Under the pieces are notes generated by a model. It was not told where the DNA came from, did not search any database, and worked only from the letters and a program-made list of their open reading frames with translations. From assembly GCA_964374025.1 (NCBI GenBank), contig CAYJWU010000003.1, forward strand, positions 1 through 48,075: 48,075 nucleotides of DNA, in the 5' to 3' direction. Below are positions 25,362 through 32,987 of the stretch, piece by piece (positions within the stretch are counted from its first letter, which is position 1; every line of letters starts with the position of its first letter). Position numbers and translations under genes: made by a program. The DNA comes from JBASTI01 sp964374025 (lineage in GTDB: Bacteria > Patescibacteriota > Minisyncoccia > Spechtbacterales > HO2-43-30).

Positions 25362-25548
25362 GTACGGTCAGCTGACATAAACAAGTTCTTTGANNNNNNN
25401 NNNNNNNNNNNNNNNNNNNNNNNNNNNNNNNNNNNNNNNNNNNNNNNNNNNNNNNNNNNNNNNNNNNNNNNNNNNNNNNNNNNNNNNNNNNNNCGACTTC
25501 TCTAAGCTGGCCTTAGGTACGGTCAGCTGACATAAACAAGTTCTTTGA
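25339..25548. other. Artefactual gap: 100 N between identical 55-base flanks
   Basis: 25339-25393 and 25494-25548 are identical over exactly 55 bases around Ns at 25394-25493, the same pattern and length as at 19621-19830. Collapsing them joins the structured unit without loss. Confidence 0.92.
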
Positions 25549-25604
25549 GGAAACCACGGTCGCCACCATGACGACCCGTCCCGCCAACTGCGGGACAAAA
25601 AGCC

Positions 25605-25636
25605 GAGCCCTCGTTAATTCGAGGGCTCTTAATTTT
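25605..25636 (+). terminator. Terminator of the structured unit
   Basis: GAGCCCTCG (25605-25613) pairs perfectly with CGAGGGCTC (25620-25628) around TTAATT, followed by TTAATTTT. No protein gene precedes it, so it ends the candidate RNA. Confidence 0.85.
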
Positions 25637-25723
25637 ACCACCCCTAGCCCCTCCCCGCCTACGCCAAGCCCGCCTGCCGGACGGGCAGGGCTTCGGCGGG
25701 CAGGCTTCGTAAGGAGGGTGGTA
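25636..25723. repeat. 88-bp GC-rich inverted-repeat element
   Basis: Ends TACCACCC and GGGTGGTA are inverted, with CCTCC/GGAGG next inside and a GC-rich core in which AAGCCCGCCTGCC faces GGGCAGGGCTT and GGCGGGCAGGCTT. The CCTGCC/GGCAGG core relates it to the palindromes at 9367 and 32999. It fills the space between the terminator and the half-size MFS gene. Confidence 0.75.
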
Positions 25724-25749
25724 GTTCCGAGTCGGCGCGGCGAAATCCT

Positions 25750-26379
25750 CTATATTACATGATCAATTTTCTTGATGGGCAACACTTTCCCGCCCTTTGC
25801 CAAAATGTCTTTTTTAATAGTTAGAAGCAAAAAGCTCCCAAGTATGCCAAAAACAGAAACCAAAATAAACAGCGGCGCAAACCCAATGCTCTTCGCGACA
25901 AACCCTCCTATAATCCCCGCGATTCCCACGCCGAGCCCGAGCGCGGAACTTTCAAATCCCCATGTTTCGGCTTCTCTCCCCTTATCAATATGCCTTGTAA
26001 ATATTCCGCCCCATGGCGGTATTACCATTGCCATTGCGATTGAATATATAAACTGAAACGCGTAAATATGCCAGGGTTCAGACGATACAAGAAAACCAAG
26101 AGGTATTAAGCTCGCTATAAATGTGCCTATGACCATAAACCAGTAATCGTCTTTTTCCCCGTGATTGCGGTCCAAATATCTGCCTAATGGGACTTGAAGA
26201 ATGGACTTGGTAACCCAATATATGCCCGTGGCTATGCCGACCACGCTCGCGTCTCCCCCTTTTATGGAATCGAGGATAAATACGGCGAAAATCGGCGCGA
26301 CAAGCCCCCATGAGGAATATACAATCATATCTGTAATTATCAATGTTTTCATTATTTTGTTGAAATTAAAACTTGGCAT
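25750..26379 (-). CDS. Half-size MFS-like membrane protein
   Basis: Hydrophobic protein of 209 residues with about six TM helices and an MFS loop signature (PLGRYLDRNHGEK). It is complete, with a start (MPSFNFNKIMKTL) and a stop followed by an unrelated repeat, so the six-helix length is native. It aligns with the gene at 8574-9131 along its whole length. Full MFS proteins have two such six-helix halves; this one would have to dimerise or act in another way. It follows the flippase-like gene by 7 nt on the same strand. Substrate unknown. Confidence 0.72.
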   Translation of the reverse strand: MPSFNFNKIMKTLIITDMIVYSSWGLVAPIFAVFILDSIKGGDASVVGIATGIYWVTKSILQVPLGRYLDRNHGEKDDYWFMVIGTFIASLIPLGFLVSSEPWHIYAFQFIYSIAMAMVIPPWGGIFTRHIDKGREAETWGFESSALGLGVGIAGIIGGFVAKSIGFAPLFILVSVFGILGSFLLLTIKKDILAKGGKVLPIKKIDHVI

Positions 26380-26386
26380 AAATTAG

Positions 26387-27421
26387 CTATTTATTTGTTA
26401 TTTTCTCATGGAAAAAGAGACGCGACCATTTTGTAATGCGCAACATAAATCTTCTAAGTCCCCACCTAAAGAAGAAAAATATCCCCAATGCAACCATAAT
26501 GCTCTCGGCGCCCCTGAAAAGAAGCGAGAATACAGCCCCCATGCTTGTGCCAAAGCCAACCTGGGAAAAGACCAGCGAAAGAATCCCTTCCTGCGCTCCG
26601 ATTGCCGCGGGAATCGGAACAAGGTAAGAAAGATACGAAAAACCAAGAGCCATTAAGCTCGCGGACAGTGAAAATACTTTTATAAGATAAAAAATCAAAA
26701 ATACATTGCGGACCCAAAGAATGATATATTTCAAAATCGCGATTTTTGCCGCTCCCAAAATATGTTTTCTATTCGCGAAAGAGAAGAAGTCAAAAAAATC
26801 TTTCTCTATGTCGCTCAAAAACTTATCAACCGAGGAATTCTCAAATTTAAATGGCTTTACAAATAAAAAGCGCACCAAACTCTTCCTTTGAAAAACAAAA
26901 ATGTATATGACGGCAAGAAGAGCCGCGAAAATTATTACTGCCCCAAGAGCCACTCCCATGTATTCCGAAACAGAAGATATGCCGGACTGGTAAACAAACA
27001 CTGCGGCTCCCATAAATATTACCGAAATCCAAATAGCTGCCTCGAGGAACTTATCAATAAAGACAGAGGAAAGCGCCCTTGACCAAGAGACGCCGTACCG
27101 ATCGCGCAACATATTGCTCCTAAAAAATTCTCCGCCGATGAACACAACTGGCGTTATGTAGCTTATGGCGTATCCCGCAAGCCACATCTTTAAAAGCGGC
27201 ATCAGCGGGGAGCGTATTCCCATACTGCCCAGTATATACTGCCATTTCATCGCGCTGACTATATGACTTAAAACTGTAAGTACAACGAGTGGAATAATCC
27301 CCCATGGCGAAAACTGCAAAAATATTCTCACGATTTCTCCGATTCCAATGCTTGAAATTACAATACCCAAAATAGAGAATCCAAGAAAAAGTGATACGAT
27401 CCCCAGTAAAATCTTTATCAT
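26387..27421 (-). CDS. Flippase-like membrane protein (LPG synthase TM/UPF0104 family)
   Basis: Integral membrane protein of 344 residues with eight or more TM helices of the lysylphosphatidylglycerol-synthase transmembrane (UPF0104) family, proposed to flip or accommodate lipids. Family features: SAMKWQYIL after the second helix, LWLAGYAISYITPVVFIGGEFFR (here a loop rich in G and P), VFIDKFLEA, and the late PIPAAIGAQEGIL. There is no catalytic aminoacyl-transfer domain. It lies between EndoQ and the half-size MFS gene, 12 nt after EndoQ, so all three may be co-transcribed. Confidence 0.82.
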   Translation of the reverse strand: MIKILLGIVSLFLGFSILGIVISSIGIGEIVRIFLQFSPWGIIPLVVLTVLSHIVSAMKWQYILGSMGIRSPLMPLLKMWLAGYAISYITPVVFIGGEFFRSNMLRDRYGVSWSRALSSVFIDKFLEAAIWISVIFMGAAVFVYQSGISSVSEYMGVALGAVIIFAALLAVIYIFVFQRKSLVRFLFVKPFKFENSSVDKFLSDIEKDFFDFFSFANRKHILGAAKIAILKYIILWVRNVFLIFYLIKVFSLSASLMALGFSYLSYLVPIPAAIGAQEGILSLVFSQVGFGTSMGAVFSLLFRGAESIMVALGIFFFFRWGLRRFMLRITKWSRLFFHEKITNK

Positions 27422-27433
27422 ACGATAATTATA

Positions 27434-28777
27434 TCATACATTAAAAAGGCGGGGTTGATCCTTTCGCGACCGCCTTTCGCTTTCCTTAAAAATTCTAACC
27501 TTCCCATATTCGCCATCGTATCCGGGTTCGATATAAAGCTCGCCTTCTCGCACGCGGCGAAGCCCTTCGGCTATTTCGGACATGCTTGCGCTGCCCACCT
27601 CCCCCAATGGCGCGGCGAGCAAAATATTAAACTCATTTCCAAAGCTTTCAACCAAATTATTATACCACTTTAAAACTCCTTTTGTCTGTGTGCCAACTCC
27701 TCCAAGCGCCTCGGCTATTATTTCATCGAGCGGCACCAAACTCCGAAAGGGCACAGCGTTTTGGGGCCTATATCCTTCAATCCTGTCGGCAAGCTCCTCG
27801 ACCCTGGAAAGAACGCCGACTGTCAGCGGTCTTTCGCATTTTGGGCATGTTTCATTTATTTTTTGCGACTCTTTTGGGGATAAACTTACCTTGCAACCTC
27901 TGTGTCCGTCGTAGTGATACTTGCCTTCTTCCGGGAAAAACTCTACTGTCTCTACCAATCGCAACTCCTCCCCATACTTTCGGGGCAGAATACTACCACC
28001 CCCCGACCCCCCCTCCTTCGCAAGGAGGGGGGAGACGGTGGGAGATTTTCTACTATATTTTATTGCATTGATAATACTTTTGTAGTTTAACCTCTCCCCT
28101 TCAAAAATATTCGCCTCTCTCCCGATGCGCCGCGCGCTGTGGCAATCTGAATTTGAAATAAGGGTAATGTTGTCAAGCTGGGAAAGCCGCCAATTCATCG
28201 CGGGGTCCGATGAAAGACCCGTTTCAATCGCGTAAATATATTTGGATAAATCTCCAAAACATTCTTCTATTGAGTTGAATCCTGATTTTGACCCAAACAC
28301 AGAAAACCATGGAGTCCACGCGTGCGCGGGCACGAGCAGACAATCTTCGGACACGTCAAGCGCCATCCTCAAAAGTTCATGCGCCGGAAGGCCAAGTATG
28401 GGCCGGCCATCAGCCCGTAAATTTCCCACTTCCCCAAGCTTTCTATTTAGCTTTGCCGCGGCTTCAAAAGAAGGAGCAAAAACAATATTATGGATTCTTC
28501 TTACTTGTCCGCCTTGCGAATAGATACTGCTTACTTCTACCGTGAGCATAAAACGCGTTGGGGAGTCACCGTTTTTGAATTTATACAAGCCCTCCTCGGC
28601 TGGCTCTAATTTTTCCCGCAGCTCCCGGAACCAAAGGGGATGCGTAAAGTCGCCAGTCCCCAAAACATCAATGCCCTTTATCCGCGCCCATTTATCCAGC
28701 TCCTCAATGTTCATATCTTTTGAGGTAGCGCGGGAGTAATGAGAATGTATATGAAAATCGCCGATGTATCTTTTCAT
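27434..28777 (-). CDS. Endonuclease Q-like PHP-domain protein
   Basis: Protein of 447 residues resembling endonuclease Q, which nicks DNA 5' of deaminated bases. N-terminal PHP domain: FHIHSHYSRATSKDM, GTGDFTHPLW, LLVPAHAWTPWFS and ISNSDCHSARR supply the metal-binding His and Asp. A zinc-binding segment follows (GHRGC, then CPKCERPL) and a C-terminal helical region (RSLVPLDEIIAEALGG). Residues near 265-285 (SPLLAKEGGSGGG) are encoded by an in-frame palindromic repeat. The start at MKRYIGD (28777) is chosen because TATAAT lies seven bases upstream, suggesting a leaderless mRNA; an ATG three codons earlier would overlap the likely start site. Confidence 0.83.
   Translation of the reverse strand: MKRYIGDFHIHSHYSRATSKDMNIEELDKWARIKGIDVLGTGDFTHPLWFRELREKLEPAEEGLYKFKNGDSPTRFMLTVEVSSIYSQGGQVRRIHNIVFAPSFEAAAKLNRKLGEVGNLRADGRPILGLPAHELLRMALDVSEDCLLVPAHAWTPWFSVFGSKSGFNSIEECFGDLSKYIYAIETGLSSDPAMNWRLSQLDNITLISNSDCHSARRIGREANIFEGERLNYKSIINAIKYSRKSPTVSPLLAKEGGSGGGSILPRKYGEELRLVETVEFFPEEGKYHYDGHRGCKVSLSPKESQKINETCPKCERPLTVGVLSRVEELADRIEGYRPQNAVPFRSLVPLDEIIAEALGGVGTQTKGVLKWYNNLVESFGNEFNILLAAPLGEVGSASMSEIAEGLRRVREGELYIEPGYDGEYGKVRIFKESERRSRKDQPRLFNV
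27998..28046. repeat. In-frame palindromic repeat inside EndoQ-like gene
   Basis: CCCCTCCTTCG and CGAAGGAGGGG-type arms (core CTCCTTCGCAAGGAG) flanked by C-rich and G-rich runs. Translated as SPLLAKEGGSGGG, a glycine-rich insertion between the PHP and zinc segments. Related sequence LAKEGA occurs in the O-antigen-ligase-like protein. Confidence 0.8.
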
Positions 28778-28815
28778 GAGATACATTATACTCGGCTAGA
28801 TTACGGTAATATATA

Positions 28816-28844
28816 TTGACAAAGTAGACAAATTCTTGTAAACT
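28816..28844 (+). promoter_or_regulatory. Promoter of the metzincin-like gene
   Basis: TTGACA (28816-28821), 17-base spacer, TAAACT (28839-28844). A GGAGGT ribosome-binding site at 28879-28884 precedes the ATG at 28889. Confidence 0.75.
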
Positions 28845-28888
28845 AGGGGGGGGACAGTACAGACCTATGCAGCTAGCCGGAGGTAGGC

Positions 28889-29632
28889 ATGAAGGACGCA
28901 GCGCGCCGTATGTACAAGGCCCTTATAGCTTTCGTTGCTCTTTACATTTTAATCGCTGGTCTTCTGGCGATAGTTGTACTAGCCTGCTATGGATTTTCGG
29001 ACACAGAGGAAATTCGCAGTATTTCCTTATCGCGCAACCATAATTTCCTTGCAGCGGACAGGTTGAGCGTTCTAGGTGATTCCAGAGAAGTTACTTGGGC
29101 TGTTGCGCTTGATTCGCCTAGTTACCATTCCCGCTATGTCACAACCATACAAGCAATACTTGATGAGCCACTCGGATGGTCAGCAGCAGGTTTGACCTTT
29201 AAACATACCGGTTCGGAGGCATAGCGGTTCGATATTTTGTTTATCCCGCAAGAAGAAGAGGAGCTTATAAAAAGCTGCCCCAAGGCCAATGCCGTTGCTT
29301 GCACATCTCGTGAATCTCAGTTTTTTATACCCCCCCTTAGGTTTAAGTTGATCAAGGTCAACAACTACAACTTCAGTATTAAAGCTTTGTGCTATGTTTT
29401 CTTTAAAGACCGTCTTTCGTATCAGCCGATAGAAGATTTACCTTCTTGGGACGAGTGGAATGAACTTCTCCTTAAACAGGACATGAATCATGAGGTGGGA
29501 CATTGCTTGGGGCTTGGGCATAGCCCCGACGCTAGCTATATAATGTTTTCTGGAGAAGGTGGGGTTAGGTATGCCATCTATCCTCATCCCTCTGAAATTG
29601 AATTGATAAAAGATAAACTTCAAGCTAAATGA
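28889..29632 (+). pseudogene. Anchored metzincin-like (DUF3152-like) protease gene with one in-frame amber codon
   Basis: A single frame of 247 sense codons interrupted only by TAG at 29222-29224. Part one (111 residues) has an N-terminal TM anchor (ALIAFVALYILIAGLLAIVV) and an extracytoplasmic region; part two resumes in the same frame with RFDILFIPQ and carries HEVGHCLGLGH, the HExxHxxGxxH zinc site of metzincins, followed by a Met-turn-like SYIMFSG. The order resembles DUF3152 proteases. Promoter, SD and terminator are intact, so the gene is either freshly inactivated, mis-sequenced, or read through. If unsuppressed, only a short anchored fragment without the active site is made. Confidence 0.75.
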
Positions 29633-29639
29633 TCATTCG

Positions 29640-29668
29640 CCGGCAGAAATGCCGGTCTTTATTTTTTA
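29640..29668 (+). terminator. Terminator of the metzincin-like gene
   Basis: CCGGCA (29640-29645) and TGCCGG (29650-29655) around a GAAA loop, followed by TCTTTATTTTTT. It begins eight bases after the stop codon. Confidence 0.8.
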
Positions 29669-29755
29669 CCATGGAATATCCCCATATGTGTGCTGGTTTT
29701 TTACTTTAAAAAACATATACACTTATAAGACGATCGTCTTTCATCTGTATATATT

Positions 29756-31318
29756 TTATTTATTCCTATTTATGCCAGCTAGCAAACCCAACATTATCCA
29801 AAACATCAGCCCTCCCTGCTGGAGGGTCCAGAAGTAATGGTCGTACATACCCACAAACAGCATGAAACACGCAACACACAGCAAACTATACAGAGCGACA
29901 TTATTCTCACGATCGTGAGTATATGGTTGGAGAAAAAGGAATTGAAGGGGCTTTCCAAGTGACAAAGCGAGAAACAGAATAAAGGCAATCAAACCGAATA
30001 TTCCAATTTCGCTCGCTATAAGAATAAAGATATTGTGCACCGGCTGATAAAAGTGCGGGGCAAGGCCGGGCAGGGAGCTCATGTAGTAATTTACAAAGTT
30101 GCCAATGCCTACGCCGAAAAATAATTGCGCATAATTTTGCCGTACCGCGTCTATGCCAACCTCATTGAAAAATAATCTTTCTTGAATCGCGGGCTCATTT
30201 ACCGAGCTCTCAAGAAATCGCGATGAGATTTCGGGCCAGAGAACCGCGGCAATCAATGCCCAGGACACAATAACCAAACCCAATAAATAAATTGATTTTT
30301 TTCTGTATTCCTTAAACTTTTTGAGTAAAAACATCCCCGCGAAAAATAAAATAGTTGTAAACACAAAAAATATAATAACGCCGCGGGAGAAGGTAAGGAC
30401 GAGACCGAGCAGCAAAATAAAAATAGTTATGGATATAAGATATTTCTCGAAGAAAATAGTCATACAAGGTGAGGCAGTGTTGTTTGCTGGCGGATTCGAA
30501 GGCTGTTTTGGCATGGCCCCCGAAGGGGCAAAACAGCCTGAGCCTCGGAGGCCGCCGCTGGGCGGCCGAGAATGAGCCAGAAAACAACACTGCCTCCCCC
30601 AAACATTCAGAAACAAATAAAATAAGAACAGTAAGCAAATCCCCAAAAATCCCGCAAGGACATTGGGGCTTGGAAAAGTGCCGTACGCGCGAAGCATATC
30701 CATACCTGCGGCAGAAATCTCCGCAACGCCCTTCAGCCCGACTAAAAGAGTGCTCTCATGAAATACCTCAAGGCCCAAAGATGATTGTTTCGCAAACTGT
30801 AAAATTGCGAGAATGGACTGAAATACTCCGCTTGCGACAAAAGCAATAAGGGTTGGCTTTATTCCGATAAGTTGAATTCTTGACGCCGCGTAAAAAAACA
30901 AAAAAATAAACTCTGCGAGTTTTAGAAATCTATATACTCCTACATCAATAAGATCTGCTTGAGTTAAGGAAATAAAAGCAAAAAATAAAACCAACAGAAC
31001 CGCTACCCCACCCCCCCCGTGCCCCCCCCTTACTAGGGGGGGGACTAGAGGGGGGGGAGAGTTATCAGTAATCCCCCTCCTACACCGTTGGCATTCTACT
31101 AAAAATCCCGCAACCCAAAGCCCAAATAAAATCAAAACTAAAAAATCCGTAATGTACAAAAACCCGGAGCTCCACTCAAAAAATCCATTGGCCCCCTCCT
31201 TCGCCAAGGCTCCGGAGGGCGCGGCAAACAAAAAAAACCTTTTTTGAAAAGGTATTGAAAATATTAAAGCGAGAAATATAAATTTTTCAAATCTGCGAAG
31301 TGCGATGCTAGTGCGCAT
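29756..31318 (-). CDS. O-antigen ligase/polymerase-like membrane protein with repeat insertions
   Basis: Membrane protein of 520 residues with 10 or more TM helices and a Wzy_C/WaaL-type organisation: FLTFSRG-type turn (GLVLTFSRGVIIFF) before a long outer loop with NFVNYYMSSLPGLAPHFYQPVHN, where the conserved His sits before the last helices. It would ligate or polymerise lipid-linked glycans. Three stretches look repeat-encoded: APSGALAKEGANG near residue 35, SPPPLVPPLVRGGHGGGG near 98-115, and a 42-codon insertion at about 242-283. The start at 31318 is two bases after the previous stop; a longer form would overlap that gene. Confidence 0.78.
   Translation of the reverse strand: MRTSIALRRFEKFIFLALIFSIPFQKRFFLFAAPSGALAKEGANGFFEWSSGFLYITDFLVLILFGLWVAGFLVECQRCRRGITDNSPPPLVPPLVRGGHGGGGVAVLLVLFFAFISLTQADLIDVGVYRFLKLAEFIFLFFYAASRIQLIGIKPTLIAFVASGVFQSILAILQFAKQSSLGLEVFHESTLLVGLKGVAEISAAGMDMLRAYGTFPSPNVLAGFLGICLLFLFYLFLNVWGRQCCFLAHSRPPSGGLRGSGCFAPSGAMPKQPSNPPANNTASPCMTIFFEKYLISITIFILLLGLVLTFSRGVIIFFVFTTILFFAGMFLLKKFKEYRKKSIYLLGLVIVSWALIAAVLWPEISSRFLESSVNEPAIQERLFFNEVGIDAVRQNYAQLFFGVGIGNFVNYYMSSLPGLAPHFYQPVHNIFILIASEIGIFGLIAFILFLALSLGKPLQFLFLQPYTHDRENNVALYSLLCVACFMLFVGMYDHYFWTLQQGGLMFWIMLGLLAGINRNK
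30471..30596. repeat. 126-bp MITE-like element inserted as 42 codons
   Basis: Perfect 15-base terminal inverted repeats GAGGCAGTGTTGTTT (30471-30485) and its complement (30582-30596). Inside are GGCTGTTTTG facing CAAAACAGCC and CTCGG-GGCCGCC facing GGCGGCCGAG. It is exactly 42 codons long and stop-free in the host frame, between two TM helices of the ligase-like protein. Confidence 0.88.
31008..31058. repeat. C-rich/G-rich in-frame repeat in ligase-like gene
   Basis: Runs of C (CCCCACCCCCCCC and GCCCCCCCC) face runs of G (GGGGGGG twice) around TTACTAG. On the coding strand it reads PPPLVPPLVRGGHGGGG, joining two hydrophobic stretches. Homopolymer runs here are prone to frameshift sequencing error. 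Confidence 0.7.
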
Positions 31319-31320
31319 TT

Positions 31321-31848
31321 CTATTCCATAAAGCGAACTATTATTCTTGCCGCGCCCTCCTCTTTTGACCATTGAATATCGGTTTTCGTATTTTTGTAAG
31401 CGCTCGCAATCTGCCGCGAAATAATACGGGCTAATTGGTTTTCAGTGGTTAAGACCTCCATATTGCCGCCGCTCTCCTGTATTTCAATAATTCTGTCCAT
31501 CGGATCTCGCTTATACGCCCGCTCGCCGGTATTTTTTATGTTATTTAAAATTTTGTCTTTATCTGCTTGAGGGACATTGCGAATCACAACCCTCCCCTCA
31601 AACTTCTTGTCCTTTATCATTTGGCAAGCGGGGCAAATCGCGAAACTCACCTGCTTCGACTCGTCGACGTGCCGATAGTCCGCGAATCCATGGTGCCAAC
31701 TTTTTTGATAATAAACCGCGTTGCAGTCGCTACAAACAACAAAATCTTTTTTCCCGGGGCCATATTCTTGCTCTTCTTTCCTAGATTTCTCGATTTTTTT
31801 CCTGTATTTTCCCGAAATATTCTGATTTTTTTGACTTATTGGTTTCAT
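31321..31848 (-). CDS. Zinc-ribbon protein (BCAM0308/NMD3-like)
   Basis: Protein of 175 residues: a lysine-rich N-terminus, then a zinc ribbon made of CSDC (about residue 39) and CPAC (about 75), followed by an alpha/beta region with RVVIRNVPQADKDKILNNI and a C-terminal strand-rich part. This resembles the family annotated as BCAM0308, which shares its ribbon with archaeal/eukaryotic NMD3; I assign it by recall of that pattern. Function is not established. It stands between the permease and the ligase-like gene, with 8 and 2 nt spacing, so it is in their operon. Confidence 0.65.
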   Translation of the reverse strand: MKPISQKNQNISGKYRKKIEKSRKEEQEYGPGKKDFVVCSDCNAVYYQKSWHHGFADYRHVDESKQVSFAICPACQMIKDKKFEGRVVIRNVPQADKDKILNNIKNTGERAYKRDPMDRIIEIQESGGNMEVLTTENQLARIISRQIASAYKNTKTDIQWSKEEGAARIIVRFME

Positions 31849-31856
31849 ATTTAATA

Positions 31857-32987
31857 CTACATGATAAGATATATTATCTCATAAACTCCTCCGAGCGCGA
31901 AGAGGCCAAGAAGTCCCCACTGCAAATAATTTGGGATATTAAGCGTATAGCCCGGCTTTCTCGGTCCAAATCTAATTGCCTTTCGGTAAATTAACACAAT
32001 TGCTATCGCTATAATAGCGCCAAACACTGCGCCGGAAAATGATATGATCTCAATAAACTGCTGTATGCCCGAAATAAAAAAGATTATAGGAACAATTGCT
32101 ACGAGCACAGCGGAAACACGGCGAGAGACACGCCAATCATACTCCAGGGTATGCTTTAGATTAATTCCCAATACAAGATATGAAGTTGCGATCGCAAATA
32201 TGCCAAATATCGCCCCGAAACGCATGAATCCCGCTCCAAGATACGGAACAAGCCCCTGAAGCGCTTCTTTAGAAGTTTCGCTCCCCGAAATGCCGACAAC
32301 CGACACGGTAAACAATATATAAATTACAATCGGAATAAAACTTCCCCATATAATCGCTTGCTTATACCGCGGCCCATTTATTTTTAATAGCTCCCGTATC
32401 TCCGGTATCGCGAACACTCCCGAAAGCGCGAAAAGCACCACCCCATAAGGCAAAAAGAAGCCGCTTACATCAAATACTGAAAAATTGCTTGTATTTATGC
32501 TTCCACTGCCCCATATAAAAAGCGCGAAAACAAAGGACACCATAAGGCCGGTCATCAGAAGTTCAATTTCGGAAATCATTCGTATGCCAACCATCACGCC
32601 AATAGACAGAACCAGCCAAAAAATTATGCCGAACGCAAAGGGGCTAAGCGACCCCGAAAAAAGCAATGCCAAAAACTCTCCCCCAACAATTATATAGGCG
32701 AGTAGCGCCGCGTAGATACTCAAAATTATCACTGCTCCGCTGATTTTTTTCCACGTCTTGCCAAAATACTCTTCTATACAGCCCGTTAAACGATGTTTTT
32801 CCTTGTCTCGTTCCACTATCTCGCCGTACATAAGGTGCAGGAGAAGCGTAACAAAACCGAGGATTAAGATGTATGCAATCCCAATAAAAAAACCCGCCTT
32901 GCTTGCGGTATATGGTATTCCAAACATTCCAAGCCCCACAATCGCCCCAACCAAAGTTGCTACGGCAAAAATAGAATTTTTGTTCAT
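31857..32987 (-). CDS. Aromatic/hydroxy amino-acid permease-like transporter
   Basis: Membrane protein of 376 residues with about 11 TM helices. The opening VATLVGAIVGLGMFGIPYTASKAG is the unwound first helix of APC-fold transporters in the AAAP/HAAAP group (TyrP/Mtr or SdaC relatives). Import of an aromatic or hydroxy amino acid by proton symport is the family expectation; the exact substrate is not determined. CPR cells depend on uptake of amino acids, which fits. Its start overlaps the mgtC stop by four nt (ATGA), so it is translationally coupled. Confidence 0.82.
   Translation of the reverse strand: MNKNSIFAVATLVGAIVGLGMFGIPYTASKAGFFIGIAYILILGFVTLLLHLMYGEIVERDKEKHRLTGCIEEYFGKTWKKISGAVIILSIYAALLAYIIVGGEFLALLFSGSLSPFAFGIIFWLVLSIGVMVGIRMISEIELLMTGLMVSFVFALFIWGSGSINTSNFSVFDVSGFFLPYGVVLFALSGVFAIPEIRELLKINGPRYKQAIIWGSFIPIVIYILFTVSVVGISGSETSKEALQGLVPYLGAGFMRFGAIFGIFAIATSYLVLGINLKHTLEYDWRVSRRVSAVLVAIVPIIFFISGIQQFIEIISFSGAVFGAIIAIAIVLIYRKAIRFGPRKPGYTLNIPNYLQWGLLGLFALGGVYEIIYLIM

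Larger units (their letters stand above)
24899..25636 (+). ncRNA. Candidate large structured RNA with micro-ORFs (novel)
   Basis: A unit of about 580 nt once the artefactual 155 bases are removed, bounded by a consensus promoter and a strong terminator. It contains no normal gene. Helices seen: a 13-bp perfect stem (24911-24923 with 24976-24988) extended by six more pairs after one mismatch; a long-range helix CTGCTT (24997-25002) with AAGCAG (25061-25066) enclosing small hairpins; CTTCG with CGAAG near 25076-25107; GGGTACC palindrome (25233-25249); GAGCAAGCGG (25260-25269) with CCGCTTGCTC (25286-25295); GGTCG/CGACC (25558-25576) and GTCCCGC/GCGGGAC (25578-25596). It does not match the RNase P, tmRNA, SRP or T-box hallmarks that I know. 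Two short frames with SD sites lie within it. Confidence 0.55.

Noticed and set aside
24899..25636. RNase P RNA, tmRNA or SRP RNA
   Set aside because: No P4/CR-I sequence, no tRNA-like ends or ALAA tag, and no paired GGAAG/AGCAG apical loop in the right context.
25568..25762. A 64-codon plus-strand frame downstream of the structured unit
   Set aside because: It runs through the terminator and the 88-bp GC-rich repeat and has no SD; its composition is repeat-derived.
28889..29632. Genome-wide recoding of stop codons
   Set aside because: TAG, TAA and TGA all end other genes in the window cleanly, including ATGA overlaps; only this gene has an internal stop.
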